From NCBI RefSeq assembly GCF_020010925.1, contig NZ_JAGJBZ010000002.1, positions 3,286,001-3,350,000 on the forward strand: DNA of 64,000 nt, written 5' to 3'. Below, piece after piece: positions 17,835 through 26,756 of the stretch. Made by a program: the position numbers and the translations under genes. The stretch is from Streptomyces griseiscabiei (GTDB taxonomy: Bacteria > Actinomycetota > Actinomycetes > Streptomycetales > Streptomycetaceae). The notes below the pieces were generated by a model. The model was not told the DNA's origin. It saw nothing but the letters and a program-made list of their open reading frames with translations, and searched no databases. Each line of letters starts with the position of its first letter. The first letter of the stretch is position 1.

Positions 17835-17877
17835 ACCCTGACGGCGCCCGCTTGACCAGACCTTGAGACTGGCTCGA
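17835..17877 (-). promoter_or_regulatory. SARP-type heptamer repeats and -10 of the PKS operon
   Basis: On the minus strand three heptamers TCGAGCC, TCAAGGT and TCAAGCG start exactly 11 bp apart (17877, 17866, 17855). Eight bases after the last one comes CAGGGT (17840-17835), a -10-like box. This matches the known layout of SARP activator sites: direct TCGAG-like heptamers with 4-bp spacers, the last about 8 bp before -10. It lies about 110 bp upstream of the loading-protein start. No SARP gene is in the window, so the activator would be encoded elsewhere. Confidence 0.55.
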
Positions 17878-17966
17878 CACCACCGCGGAGACACGCCGGA
17901 CGAGCGGGGAACTCCAGCGCGGGACGCCCCGCGGGACACCGGCGGGAAGGTGCCGACAGGCCCTGG

Positions 17967-18833
17967 CTAGGCGGGAGCCGAGCCGCTCCGCTCCGCCTTG
18001 CGGTGGCGGGCCACGAGGCGGGAGCCGGACTCGCGGCGGGCCGCGCGGCGCAGCAGGACCAGGGCGAGGAAGAACCCCAGCACCGCCCAGGCGGTCAGCA
18101 CCAGGGCGACCAGGGGCAGTTCCCAGGAGCCGGCCGGTTCGGCGGAGCGCGCCGAGTCCGGGAGCAGCGCCGAACGCAGGCCCTGCGCCATCCACTTGAG
18201 CGGGAAGACCGCGCTGACCCGCTGCACCGGCTCGGGAAGCGCGGCGATCGGGAACACCACCCCGGAGGTGAGCAGCAGTGCCATCGTCGGCAGCATGATC
18301 AGCGCCAGCGCCTCGCGGGGGTTGGGCAGTACGGCGCCGATGGCCGCGCCGAGCGGGACGACGGCGAGCAGCCCGAGCGCGGTGACCCACAGCAGGGTCA
18401 GCCAGGCGCCAGGACCGCGCGGCAGCGGCCCGTCCACCAGCAGCGCCGCGGACGCGAGGAGCAGGGTCAGGGTGCCGACCGCCACGGCGACGATCAGCAG
18501 GCACTTGGCGATGAGGTAGGCGGGTATCCCGCCCGGTGTGGCGCGCAGCCTCAGCAGCGTGCCCTCCTCCCGCTCGGTCACGAGGATCTGCGGGAGGTTG
18601 ATCAGCCCGACCTGGAAGAGCAGGTAGGCGGCGAAGCCCGCGAGCACCAGATGGGTCATGGGGGTCCGGGTGCCGGGCACGTCGTCGCCGAGGTAGGCGG
18701 CGACGAGCAGCGCGACGGCCACGTTGGTCAGATGGCTGCCCATCTCCTTGCCGTTGCGCGCGAAGTGCCGCAGTTCGATGCCGGCTCGCTGGAGTCCGGC
18801 CCGCCGGCTGTTCTTCATGAGTGCCCGGTTCAC
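17967..18833 (-). CDS. ABC-2 type transporter permease
   Basis: 288-residue membrane subunit, partner of the adjacent ATPase. Six hydrophobic segments are visible, starting with VAVALLVAAYL and including an ABC-2 core with a VTEREEGTLLRLRATP coupling segment, as in drug and lipid exporters of the DrrB/ABC-2 family. GTG start at 18833 shares GTGA with the ATPase stop; GGAGGAA lies 8 nt upstream. A possible internal start is ATG at 18818. It ends about 245 bp upstream of the PKS loading gene. Export or self-resistance for the polyketide is plausible from position only. Confidence 0.92.
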   Translation of the reverse strand: MNRALMKNSRRAGLQRAGIELRHFARNGKEMGSHLTNVAVALLVAAYLGDDVPGTRTPMTHLVLAGFAAYLLFQVGLINLPQILVTEREEGTLLRLRATPGGIPAYLIAKCLLIVAVAVGTLTLLLASAALLVDGPLPRGPGAWLTLLWVTALGLLAVVPLGAAIGAVLPNPREALALIMLPTMALLLTSGVVFPIAALPEPVQRVSAVFPLKWMAQGLRSALLPDSARSAEPAGSWELPLVALVLTAWAVLGFFLALVLLRRAARRESGSRLVARHRKAERSGSAPA

Positions 18834-19741
18834 GCGGCCTGTTCCTCCTCGTCGGCGGCCTTGTCCGCCTTGGCCGCGTCCTGGCGCACCATGCGCAGAT
18901 AGGTGTCCTCCAGCGTCGGGCGGCGGACCTCCAGGCCGGCGATCGGGCCGTCCGCGTCCCGGTGGAGTTCCCACACCAGACGTGAGGGGTCCTCGGTGCG
19001 TTCGCGGCGGGGCGTCCCGTCGTCGGCGGTCCAGCGGACCTCGGCCTGGGCGGCGGCCCGCCGCGCGAGTTCCGTGGGTGTGCCGAGGGCCCGGACCCGA
19101 CCGCCGACCAGCATGGCGATCCGGTCGGCGAGCCGCTCGGCCTCCACCAGGTCGTGGGTGGTGAGCAGCACGGTGACGCCCTCGTCGCGGGCCAGCCGTT
19201 CGACCAGGACATGGAAGTCGTGCCGGGCCTGCGGGTCGAAGCCGGTGGTCGGCTCGTCCAGGAAGAGGAGTTCGGGACGGCCGACGATGCCGAGCGCGAC
19301 ATCGAGCCGCCGGCGCTGGCCGCCGGAGAGCCGGTCCACCTGTTGGCCCGCCTGGTCGGTGAGGCCGACCAGGGCCAGCAGGTCGGCCGGGTCGCGCGGG
19401 TCCGGGTAGTACACCGCGAAGTGCCTCAGCAGTTCACCGACCCGCCAGCGCCGGTGGTCGCGCCAGGACTGCAGGACCAGCCCGATCCGGGCCCGCCACG
19501 CGTCGCCGCCCCGCTCGGGATCCTCACCGAGAACGCTCACCTCGCCGCCGGACCGCCGCCGGAAGCCCTCCAGGATCTCCACGGTGGTGGTCTTCCCGGC
19601 GCCGTTGGGCCCGAGCAGCGCGAACACCTCGCCGCGGTGGATGTCCAGGTCGACGCCGTGCAGGACGTCGACCGCGCCGTACGTCATCGTCACCTCGCGC
19701 GCGTGGACGACGGGTCCTCCGGGAGTGTGCTGCCGCGTCAT
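18830..19741 (-). CDS. ABC transporter ATP-binding protein (ABC-2 exporter)
   Basis: 303 residues of the DrrA/CcmA-like family. Walker A GPNGAGKTT (about 44-52), Q-loop VLQSW, signature LSGGQRRRL, Walker B LLFLDEPTTGFD and switch TTHD are all intact. The C-terminal part ends in an acidic/Ala-rich tail. It is translationally coupled to the permease through a 4-bp overlap. ATG start with only a weak GGGCGG upstream. The divergent GntR gene lies 231 bp away, and the regulator could control this pair. Confidence 0.95.
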   Translation of the reverse strand: MTRQHTPGGPVVHAREVTMTYGAVDVLHGVDLDIHRGEVFALLGPNGAGKTTTVEILEGFRRRSGGEVSVLGEDPERGGDAWRARIGLVLQSWRDHRRWRVGELLRHFAVYYPDPRDPADLLALVGLTDQAGQQVDRLSGGQRRRLDVALGIVGRPELLFLDEPTTGFDPQARHDFHVLVERLARDEGVTVLLTTHDLVEAERLADRIAMLVGGRVRALGTPTELARRAAAQAEVRWTADDGTPRRERTEDPSRLVWELHRDADGPIAGLEVRRPTLEDTYLRMVRQDAAKADKAADEEEQAA

Positions 19742-19936
19742 CGCGCCGCCCCCGCGCGCCCACCGCTCGCGCGGCGTACCGCTCGACCCCGTCGTACGCC
19801 GACGTACTCACGACTCACGTCCCGCCTCCGATATCCGTCGTCTGTCAGGAAAGTCATCCTCGAATTCCCCGGCAGGCGAGTCAACGCTTCTCCCGTGCAG
19901 GCGGGTCGGGCAGGTCCGATCCATATGTTCGCGCTT

Positions 19937-19966
19937 ATTGACCGGTCAATTCACCTTTTGTACGGT
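19937..19966 (+). promoter_or_regulatory. GntR promoter with overlapping palindromic operator
   Basis: TTGACC (19938-19943), 17 nt, then TACGGT (19961-19966): a good sigma-70 type promoter. The -35 is embedded in a perfect 14-bp palindrome ATTGACCGGTCAAT (19937-19950). A start point about 7 nt after the -10 falls on GTG 19973, so the mRNA is probably leaderless. Autorepression by the GntR protein is inferred from the geometry. Confidence 0.65.
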
Positions 19967-19972
19967 CCAGTC

Positions 19973-20686
19973 GTGACCGGGCCGCTGCACGTGAGGATCA
20001 GGCGGGAGTTCGAGGCGAGGATCCGGGACGGTGTTCTGCCGCCCGGCTCGCGTCTGCCGAGCGAGGCGGACATCCGCGCCGAGTACGGTGTCAGCCGTGC
20101 CACGGCCCAACGGGTCCTCAACGACCTGGCCGGGGCGGGGCTGGTGGTCCGCCGACGACGCCACGGGACGTTCGTCGCTGAGGTGACGCGGCAGCTCGAT
20201 CTGCTCGGCTTCGTCACCCCGGCGGTGGCCGCGAAGGGAGTGCCGGGCAGACACGACGTGGTGTCCGCGCGGATCGTCAGGGCCGCCGACGCCGTCCTGG
20301 CCCTCCCGGGCGCCCCGGCCGACACGGCCGTCGTCGAACTGGTCCGCCGCAAGTTGGACGTGCGCGAGGAGCCGCAGTCGGTCGAGCGGCATGTCGTGCT
20401 CTTCGCCGCCGCCCCCGACCTGCTGCAGGAGAACCTCGACGACGTGGTCACCCTCGCGTATCTGCGACGCCGGGGGGTGCCGATCGACGCGATCCGGCTC
20501 TACCTCGACCCGGTGGTCCTCGGTGAGCACGACGCCGCCCTGCTGCACAGCGAGAGGGGAACGCCGGCGCTGAGGAGGCGCAGGGAGTCGCGTGCCGCCG
20601 ACGGGAGTGTGGTCGAGGTGGTCACGACCCTGGTCCGGCCGGGAACCGCCGAGTTCTTCCTGGAGCTTCCCGTACCCGACATGTGA
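19973..20686 (+). CDS. GntR family (HutC subfamily) transcriptional regulator
   Basis: 237 residues. The N-terminal winged helix (about 5-70) shows the GntR signature (LHVRIRREFEARIRDG, PPGSRLPSEADI, VSRATAQRVLNDL, RRRHGTFVAE). The C-terminal half is a UTRA-like effector domain ending in REs-rich (RRRRESRAAD) and FFLELPVPDM strands. GTG 19973 is preferred over in-frame ATG 19925 because the promoter's -10 lies 6 nt upstream and GntR proteins normally begin close to the LHVRI motif. It stands 67 bp upstream of the FAD oxidase gene in the same direction and divergent from the ABC pair, so either could be its target. The effector is unknown. Confidence 0.93.
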   Translation: MTGPLHVRIRREFEARIRDGVLPPGSRLPSEADIRAEYGVSRATAQRVLNDLAGAGLVVRRRRHGTFVAEVTRQLDLLGFVTPAVAAKGVPGRHDVVSARIVRAADAVLALPGAPADTAVVELVRRKLDVREEPQSVERHVVLFAAAPDLLQENLDDVVTLAYLRRRGVPIDAIRLYLDPVVLGEHDAALLHSERGTPALRRRRESRAADGSVVEVVTTLVRPGTAEFFLELPVPDM

Positions 20687-20753
20687 CCCACCCACCATCT
20701 GAACCACCCGAGATGTGAGCAGCGTGCCGCTGCCGGAGAGGAAGGGCGGACGA

Positions 20754-21920
20754 ATGAAGGTCATCGTCGTCGGTGCCGGGGTCCTCGGTGTGAGCGTCGC
20801 GAGGGAACTCGCCGTCGCCGGTGCGGACGTCCTCCTGCTCGATCGGCGGGGAGCCGGCACCGGCACGACCGCGACGACGTTCGCCTGGACCAACTCCAGC
20901 CGCAAGCCCGACCCCGCCTACCACCGGCTGAACCTCGCGGGGATGCGGGAGCACGCCAGGCTCGCCGGACAACTGCCCGGCCCGCCCTCCTACTTCCGCA
21001 GCGGCGCGCTGCAGTGGGCGGACGCGGCGAACGAGCGGCGGCTCTCCGACAACGTGGCACGGCTGCGGGCCCTCGGCTATCCCGCGCGGTGGGTCACCCC
21101 CGCCGAAGCCGTACGGCTCGCGGGCGGCCTCCGAGTCCCGGTGTCCATCACGGCCATCGCCCACTTCCCCGACGAGGGTTACGTCCTCCCGGGCCGCTTC
21201 CTCGGCAACCTGCTGGCGGACGCCGAACGGCACGGGGCGACGTACACACTCGGTGAGGTCCGGGCCGTGGACGACCGGCCGGACGGGGTGACGGTCACCC
21301 TGGCCGGAGGCGAGGTCCACACCGGCGACCGGGTCGTTCTCGCGGCAGGGCGCTGGACACAAGACCTCGCCGCCCGGGCCGGGATCGACATCCCGATGGT
21401 GACCGACACCGGACGCGGAGCGCAGACCGTGGGACTGCTCGGCCACGTCAGGTCACCGGAGATCGACCTGCGCTGTGTGGTCCACAGCCCCGGCCTCAAC
21501 CTGCGCCCCGACAGCGACGGGCGGACGGTCGTACAGGCCCTCGACCTGAACGCCGGCATCGACCCGGCCGACCCGCCCTCCTCCGACAGTGCCGTCGCGC
21601 GCACCCTGGCCCGGCGGCTCACCGCACTGCTGCCCGAACCGGTCCGCACACCGCGGATCGACCTGCGCATCGGTCTCCGCTCACTGCCCGCGGACGGTCA
21701 TACCGTCGCCGGGCACGCCTCCGTGCAGTCCCGTGTCTACTGCCTCGTCTCCCACAGCGGGATCACCCTGGCACCGGTCCTGGGGCGCCTGGCCGCGGCC
21801 GAGATCTCGACCGGCCGGACACATGACCTGCTCGCCGCCTTCCGGCCCACCCGGTTCACCGGCGTGGAGCGCTCGGCCGTCGAGGTGGACCAACGCGCCA
21901 CCGGCCTGGGCGAGCAGTAG
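20754..21920 (+). CDS. FAD-dependent amino acid/amine oxidase (DAO family)
   Basis: 388 residues. The N-terminal Rossmann motif VVGAGVLGVSVARELA with a downstream acidic strand end (LLLDRRG) binds FAD. The C-terminal region carries the usual DAO close (LRSLPADGHTVAGHASV, then SHSGITLAPVLGRLAA). Substrate cannot be read from sequence; D-amino acids, glycine-like amines or sarcosine are family options. ATG start with AGGAAGGG upstream. It probably lies in one transcript with the GntR gene. Its end is 20 bp from the convergent LRR-like gene, with no clear hairpin between. Confidence 0.9.
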   Translation: MKVIVVGAGVLGVSVARELAVAGADVLLLDRRGAGTGTTATTFAWTNSSRKPDPAYHRLNLAGMREHARLAGQLPGPPSYFRSGALQWADAANERRLSDNVARLRALGYPARWVTPAEAVRLAGGLRVPVSITAIAHFPDEGYVLPGRFLGNLLADAERHGATYTLGEVRAVDDRPDGVTVTLAGGEVHTGDRVVLAAGRWTQDLAARAGIDIPMVTDTGRGAQTVGLLGHVRSPEIDLRCVVHSPGLNLRPDSDGRTVVQALDLNAGIDPADPPSSDSAVARTLARRLTALLPEPVRTPRIDLRIGLRSLPADGHTVAGHASVQSRVYCLVSHSGITLAPVLGRLAAAEISTGRTHDLLAAFRPTRFTGVERSAVEVDQRATGLGEQ

Positions 21921-21939
21921 CCGGCCGAGCGCGCGGCGG

Positions 21940-23106
21940 TCACCAGTCGCGGACGGACTCCACCCCTTCGATCAGCGCCGCGCGAGCGGCGGTCAGATCC
22001 TGTCCGGTGGACGTCCGCGCTTCGTCCACCAGGAAGTCGAGGGCGTCGAACAACTCCTCGCGTTCCACGGTCTCGATGAAGGGTGAGCGGCTGTCCAACT
22101 CGTTGAAGGCGACGGCGAAGGCGCGCCCGATCTCCGTGACGTCGCCGTGCCGCCCGTCGCCGTGCTGCCCGTCGCCGGTGACCGCGGTGAGGAAGGCCTC
22201 CCGGGTGGCCCTGTACCGGGCGACGGCCCCGCGATACCCGGCGTGGGGAATGTGCTCGCGGCCGTCCCACTCGCGCAGCGGATTGGCGGCGTTGGCCGCC
22301 ACCCAGTCCGGCTTACGGGCCCCGCGGACGTCGAGCTGTACCCCGTGCCGCACGTGGGGACGCCAGGCCTTGCGCATCGCGGTCGCGTAGTCCGCCGGAA
22401 CGCCGTTCAGCCACACCTCCTCCACCTCCGTGGCACGGGCCGGAAGGAGGCAGTCGGCGGCGTCCATCCCGAACAGGTTCCGGATCGTGAGCCCTTGCAG
22501 CAGCGGCAACCGGTTCAGGGCCGCCGCCGAAGTGAGCGTGCCCAGGTTCCCCGAGAGCGTCAGGCGGGTCAGGTCCGGGAAGTCGTCGGCGAGCCGGGCG
22601 CAGTCGAGCCGGCCGATCCCGTGGACGGTGAGGTGCCTGACGGCCGCCCGCCGGGAGCCGGGGAGGCGTGCGCCGACCAGCTCGTCGGCCGCGCACGTCA
22701 GGGCGTACGGGGCGGTCCAGTCCCCGCGGTCGCCGCTGTCCCAGTGCCGTTGCCGGGCCAGTTGCTCGCCCCGTCCCCACCCCGAGGTGTAGGCGTTCGA
22801 GGGCTCGGTCACCAGCGGGGGCAGGGAACCGATCACCGTGAAACTTCTCGGCAGGACCCACCCGTGGTTGGTGTGCGCGAGCGTGCCGTTCCAGCTGTGG
22901 TGCGTGAGCCGGAGCGGCCGTACGCCGTCCAGGTCGGCGACGGTCGCGGGCCCGGGCCCGGACCAGTCCAGTTCGGCCACCTCGGCGCACTGGTCCGCGG
23001 CGTCGACGGCGGTGATCTGCGAGGCGGTCCAGGCCTCCAGCGCCTCCGAGTACACCGTCACGACATCACCGGCGGTGATCGGTCTCGGAGGTTGGTCGCG
23101 TGCCAT
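21940..23106 (-). CDS. Leucine-rich-repeat-like hypothetical protein
   Basis: 388 residues with no recognised catalytic motif. Residues about 150-230 contain irregular Leu-rich strands (HLTVHGIGRLDC, LTRLTLSGNLGTL, LQGLTIRNLFGM, VEEVWLNG), suggesting a small LRR fold. A Gly/Asp/His repeat (GDGQHGDGRHGD) sits near 310. The C-terminus has a helical segment ending VESVRDW. No ribosome site precedes ATG 23106, but TAGCAT lies 8 nt upstream and would suit a leaderless transcript. Function unknown. Confidence 0.8.
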   Translation of the reverse strand: MARDQPPRPITAGDVVTVYSEALEAWTASQITAVDAADQCAEVAELDWSGPGPATVADLDGVRPLRLTHHSWNGTLAHTNHGWVLPRSFTVIGSLPPLVTEPSNAYTSGWGRGEQLARQRHWDSGDRGDWTAPYALTCAADELVGARLPGSRRAAVRHLTVHGIGRLDCARLADDFPDLTRLTLSGNLGTLTSAAALNRLPLLQGLTIRNLFGMDAADCLLPARATEVEEVWLNGVPADYATAMRKAWRPHVRHGVQLDVRGARKPDWVAANAANPLREWDGREHIPHAGYRGAVARYRATREAFLTAVTGDGQHGDGRHGDVTEIGRAFAVAFNELDSRSPFIETVEREELFDALDFLVDEARTSTGQDLTAARAALIEGVESVRDW

Positions 23107-23160
23107 GGCCGCATGCTAACGGCCGGCCGCCGGCCCACCGAGTGCGGGGCCACCGCCGCC

Positions 23161-25635
23161 TCATCCATGGAGGGCGTCGGGCGGAGCCGTGTCCGCGAAC
23201 GGCGCCGAAGCCCCTTCCGAAGCCCTCTTCGGGGGAGTCCCCGGAGCCTCCGCCGCGTCCAACCGCGCGCGGATCCGCTCCGCGCCCCCGTGGCCCAACT
23301 GCTCCAGCAGTTCCAGGGCTTCGTGCCAGCACTCCATGGCCCGGGCCCGGTCGCCGAGGGACAGCTGGGCCTCGGCCAGGTGGTCCAGGGTCTCCGCGAT
23401 CTCGCCCAGATCACCGCGCTCCCGGCGCAGACGCAGCGCGCGGCCGAGGCAGCCGATCGCCTCGCGGTGGTCGCCCAGGTGATGGTGAGCGCTGCCCAGG
23501 CTGTTCCAGGCGGCGCCCTCGCCGTCCCGGTCGACCAGGTCCCGCACGATGTCCAGGGACTGCCGGCAGTAGTGGACGGCCTGCCGGTGGTCGCCGACCA
23601 TCGACAGATGCCAGCCGATCTGGTTCAGGACCCTGCCCTGCCCGATGCGGTGACCGGCCGTCTCGAACAGGTCCAGCGCCCGCTGCGCCAGGTCCAGCGC
23701 GTCCGTGTGCCGGTGCCGGCGGCCGAGGACGGTGCTCATGTTGCGCAGTGCCTGGGCCTGGGCCACCGGGTCGTCCAGGTCGCGGGCGAGGCTCTCGGAG
23801 TGCCGCAGGAGGACGAGGGCGTCCTGATGGCGGCCCTGGCGGGAGCGGACGCGGGCGAGGTTGCGGAGGGTGCGTGTCTCCCCGACGGTGTCACCGGAGC
23901 GTCGGGCCGCGTCCAGCGCCTGCCGGTGCGTGGTCACCCACTCCTGCCAGTGGCCCGCCAGGTCGAAGAAGGCGGTCATCGTCCAGGCGAGCTGCCAGGC
24001 GTGGGACTCGAAACCGCTCCGGGAGGCCCGGCCCACCGCCGCGGTCAGGTTCGGCAGTTCCGCCGCGAACCAGGCCGACGCCCGCGCGGGGACGGTGAGT
24101 TGCTCCGGTACGACCGTGGCGTCCGGCTCCGTCAGGGGTATCGGGTCCCGGTACCAGCTGAGGGCGTCCGACGCCGTGGCCGCGCTGTGCAGGTAGTGGT
24201 CGAGGAGACGGCGCAGGGCGGTGCGTCCGTCGTGCTCCGGGTCGTGTTCTCCGGTCAGTTCCGCGGCGTACGCGCGAAGCAGGTCGTGCAGGGTGTAGCG
24301 GCCCGGCGCGTGCTGGTTCAGCAGGTGCGCCCGCGTCAGCTCGCCCAGGTGCGGCCGTACCTGCTCGGGGCTCAGGCCCGTCAGACCCGCCGCCGCCGGG
24401 GCGGTGATGTCGGGGCCGGGATGCAGCCCGAGGAGCCGGAACAGCCGGGCCGCGCCGGGGCTCAGGCGGTGGTACGACCAGGAGAAGACGGCCCGTATGT
24501 CCGTCGCGGGGTCGTCGTCGGTGAACGGGTCCAACCCGGCGTCGGAGCAGTTCAGTTCACGGGCGAACTCGGCGAGCCCGAACTGCGGATCGGCTGCCGC
24601 GCGGGCGGCCACGATCGACAGGGCGAGGGGGAGACGGGCACAGCGGTCGATGATGTCCGCGACCGCCGCGGGCTCCGCCGCCAGCCTGGCGGGACCGAGC
24701 CGGCGGGCCAGCAGTTGCCGGGCCTCGGGCTCGGTCAGGAGGTCCAGGCGCAGCGGCCGGGCGCCGTCGGCCGCGACCAGGCCGGTGAGCTGGTTGCGGC
24801 TGGTGACCAGGGCCAGACAGCCGGGCGCACCGGGCAGCAGCGGTCTGACCTGCTCGGCGTCACGGGCGTTGTCCAGCAGGACGAGTACCCGCCGCCCGGC
24901 GCACAGGCCGCGGTACATGTCGAACTGCGCCTCCGGAGCGGCCGGGACGCGCTCGGCCGGCACCTCGAAGGCGTCCAGGAACCTCCGTACCGCCTCCGCC
25001 GACGTCATGACCTCCCCGGTCGCGTGGAAGCCGCGCAGGTTCACGTACAACTGCCCGTCCGGGAAGCGGGCGGCCACCCGTGACGCCCAGTGCACCGCCA
25101 GGGCCGTCTTGCCCACACCCGCGGTGCCCGCGACGGCGGAGATCACCATGGCCCCCGGGCCGGTCCCGGTGTCGGCCCCGGACTCGGTACGCCACTGGTC
25201 CCGGCTGTCGTCCAGGAGCACGTCCAGCTCCGCCAGTTGCGCGGTACGGCCACTGAAACCCGGGAAGGGGGCGGGCAGTTGGGCCGGAGTCGCCAGGGCC
25301 GCCGTGCGACCGACGATCACCCGCTTCTCCGGAGCGGTATCCGGTACCGGGGGAGTCGACCCCCGGGGCGGTGGCGGGAGGCCGTCCGCCGTCCGCCGGA
25401 ACTCCTCCCGACCCGCTCCCGACAGCGCCAGCGCGTCCGCCAGCTGCCGCACCGTGGCAGGCCTCGGGCGCTCGATACGGCCCGTCTCCAGATGGCAGAT
25501 CGTGCGCACGCTCACGCCCGCCCGTTCCGCCAACTCCTCCTGTGTGAGCCCCAGTCGGCGCCGGTGTCCGCGCAGCACCTCGCCCAGCATCGGCACCCCC
25601 GGCACTGCTGTGTCCCCCCACTCGGTCGCCCTCAC
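23161..25635 (-). CDS. AfsR-like STAND regulator: HTH-NB-ARC-TPR
   Basis: 824 residues. An N-terminal XRE-type helix-turn-helix (RRRLGLTQEELAERAGVS, about 25-80) replaces the SARP domain found in true AfsR. The NB-ARC ATPase follows, with Walker A GTAGVGKTALA, Walker B RVLVLLDNA, and a GLPLAL-like motif (LPLALSIVAAR). An MHD-like motif (TLHDLLRAYA) leads to about seven C-terminal TPR units (about 560-800). Such proteins are signal-responsive DNA-binding switches; target and ligand are unknown. Start choices: GTG 25635, GTG 25605 (best ribosome site, GGGGGGA 8 nt upstream) and ATG 25590. It is divergent from the small secreted protein at 25827. Confidence 0.9.
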   Translation of the reverse strand: MRATEWGDTAVPGVPMLGEVLRGHRRRLGLTQEELAERAGVSVRTICHLETGRIERPRPATVRQLADALALSGAGREEFRRTADGLPPPPRGSTPPVPDTAPEKRVIVGRTAALATPAQLPAPFPGFSGRTAQLAELDVLLDDSRDQWRTESGADTGTGPGAMVISAVAGTAGVGKTALAVHWASRVAARFPDGQLYVNLRGFHATGEVMTSAEAVRRFLDAFEVPAERVPAAPEAQFDMYRGLCAGRRVLVLLDNARDAEQVRPLLPGAPGCLALVTSRNQLTGLVAADGARPLRLDLLTEPEARQLLARRLGPARLAAEPAAVADIIDRCARLPLALSIVAARAAADPQFGLAEFARELNCSDAGLDPFTDDDPATDIRAVFSWSYHRLSPGAARLFRLLGLHPGPDITAPAAAGLTGLSPEQVRPHLGELTRAHLLNQHAPGRYTLHDLLRAYAAELTGEHDPEHDGRTALRRLLDHYLHSAATASDALSWYRDPIPLTEPDATVVPEQLTVPARASAWFAAELPNLTAAVGRASRSGFESHAWQLAWTMTAFFDLAGHWQEWVTTHRQALDAARRSGDTVGETRTLRNLARVRSRQGRHQDALVLLRHSESLARDLDDPVAQAQALRNMSTVLGRRHRHTDALDLAQRALDLFETAGHRIGQGRVLNQIGWHLSMVGDHRQAVHYCRQSLDIVRDLVDRDGEGAAWNSLGSAHHHLGDHREAIGCLGRALRLRRERGDLGEIAETLDHLAEAQLSLGDRARAMECWHEALELLEQLGHGGAERIRARLDAAEAPGTPPKRASEGASAPFADTAPPDALHG

Positions 25636-25826
25636 CCTCCCACCCCGCGCCCACGGTCGGGTGAGAGGGCATCAGGCCACGTGCGGGGCGAACTCGGCGC
25701 GGTTGCCGGTCAGTTGCGTGCCGCTTTCCTGGCCGCCCCGGGTGTCCCGCTGCGACTGTTTGCCACGTCGACACACATTCGTACGCCATCGCACCACCCT
25801 CACGGATTCCACACACAGGAGGAAAA

Positions 25827-26210
25827 GTGACCTTGCGCCTCGGATCCAAGCTGGCCAGATACGCTCTCGTGAGCGCGGCCGTGACCGTCGTCGCCGTTCC
25901 GGTGACCGTGCTCGCCACCGCCGGGCCCGCCGCCTCGGCGGCCTACTGCGGCCGGACCGTCTCCGACATGGACAACAGGTCGTGGCCGAGGCAGACGGCG
26001 GGCGTCAGCGCGAACCAGCGCAGCGGCTCCAGCGCGGACTGCGGCGTCACGGGCTACGCCGACAACCGGAACGTCCTGGACTACCACTGCTGGACCGCGG
26101 GCGACGGCGGGAGCTGGACCTACCTCAGGAACGACAGCGACGGCACCTCGGGATGGGTCAAGGACACCCTGCTGCCCGACGGCGGCTCCCGCATCTGGTG
26201 CGGCTTCTGA
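25827..26210 (+). CDS. Small secreted protein, SH3-like
   Basis: 127 residues. A signal peptide of about 38 residues is clear (basic start, hydrophobic VSAAVTVVAVPVTVLA, cleavage near ASAAYC). The mature part has four Cys, probably two disulfides, and a pattern resembling bacterial SH3 domains (RSGSSADCGVTGYA, WTYLRNDSDGTSGWVKDTLL). Binding to the cell wall or another exported partner is inferred. GTG start with a near-perfect AGGAGGAAAA site. Confidence 0.88.
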   Translation: MTLRLGSKLARYALVSAAVTVVAVPVTVLATAGPAASAAYCGRTVSDMDNRSWPRQTAGVSANQRSGSSADCGVTGYADNRNVLDYHCWTAGDGGSWTYLRNDSDGTSGWVKDTLLPDGGSRIWCGF

Positions 26211-26398
26211 CCGACGGCCGCACGCCGCCGGGAGCCTCGTGGGCCGTCCCTGCGAGGATTCCGCCGGCTCTTTCCCCGGCTGCGACGACCGGCCGATCCA
26301 CCGCCGGAACGGCTGTACCGGTCCGGCCCGGTCCTTGCCGCCGCCGGTCGCGCTCCGGTCCGCCGGCCGCCCGTCCGGGCCGGGCGACCCGATGACGG

Positions 26399-26722
26399 TC
26401 AGGGCCGCGCGGTCCGGCGGGGCATGGGGGGCGATCGAGTATCTCGATGTACATGATCCGGTCGTCCACGACGTCCGGGATCAGCATGCCCTTCGAGGGA
26501 GAGAGGCACACACCGATGGCCGGGGCCGTACGGCCGCCCCCGCCGATGGTCTGCCGTCCGGATGCTCCGGCAGAAGCCGTCCCCGCAGCCGCACTCGTCG
26601 ACCAGCCGTAGATCCGCCGCGCGGACGGCCGGGGCATGCTCTCCCTCGACCTCCAGGAGAACGGTCAACTCGGCGACGAGATCCGGGAAGACGTCGCGAA
26701 CGAAGGGCTGGTCCGGCTCCAT
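26399..26722 (-). pseudogene. Frameshifted small conserved protein
   Basis: A gene starting at ATG 26722 reads well for about 70 codons (FVRDVFPDLVAELTVLLEVEG, then CGCGDGFC and YGPGHR). At 26512 the reading frame changes: the conserved-looking end (LSPSKGMLIPDVVDDRIMYIEILDRPP) continues in another minus frame. Comparing with a remembered actinobacterial family (CGCGDDFC, GPGHRNV, LDVVDDRIMYVEVL), the break is best explained by loss of two bases after the GHR codon, where CGG-T-GTG stands for an expected CGG-NNT-GTG. In the original frame it ends at TGA 26399. It may be a true pseudogene or a sequence error. Function of the family is unknown. Confidence 0.65.
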
Positions 26723-26756
26723 CAGCGGATGGTAGCCGGAACCGGCGCCGTACGGC

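Noticed and set aside
17722..19302. Upstream extension of the PKS loading protein into the ABC transporter region
   Set aside because: The frame stays open, but the extra 527 residues are a shadow of the ABC genes and an untranslated gap; the GTG at 17721 fits the protein and the promoter-like repeats upstream.
22147..25083. A 978-codon plus-strand frame opposite the LRR-like and AfsR-like genes
   Set aside because: Shadow; no recognisable motifs, while the minus strand has NB-ARC and TPR features.
24404..26395. A 663-codon plus-strand frame overlapping the AfsR-like gene and the secreted protein
   Set aside because: Biased, motif-free composition; the genes on the other frames have clear domains and ribosome sites.
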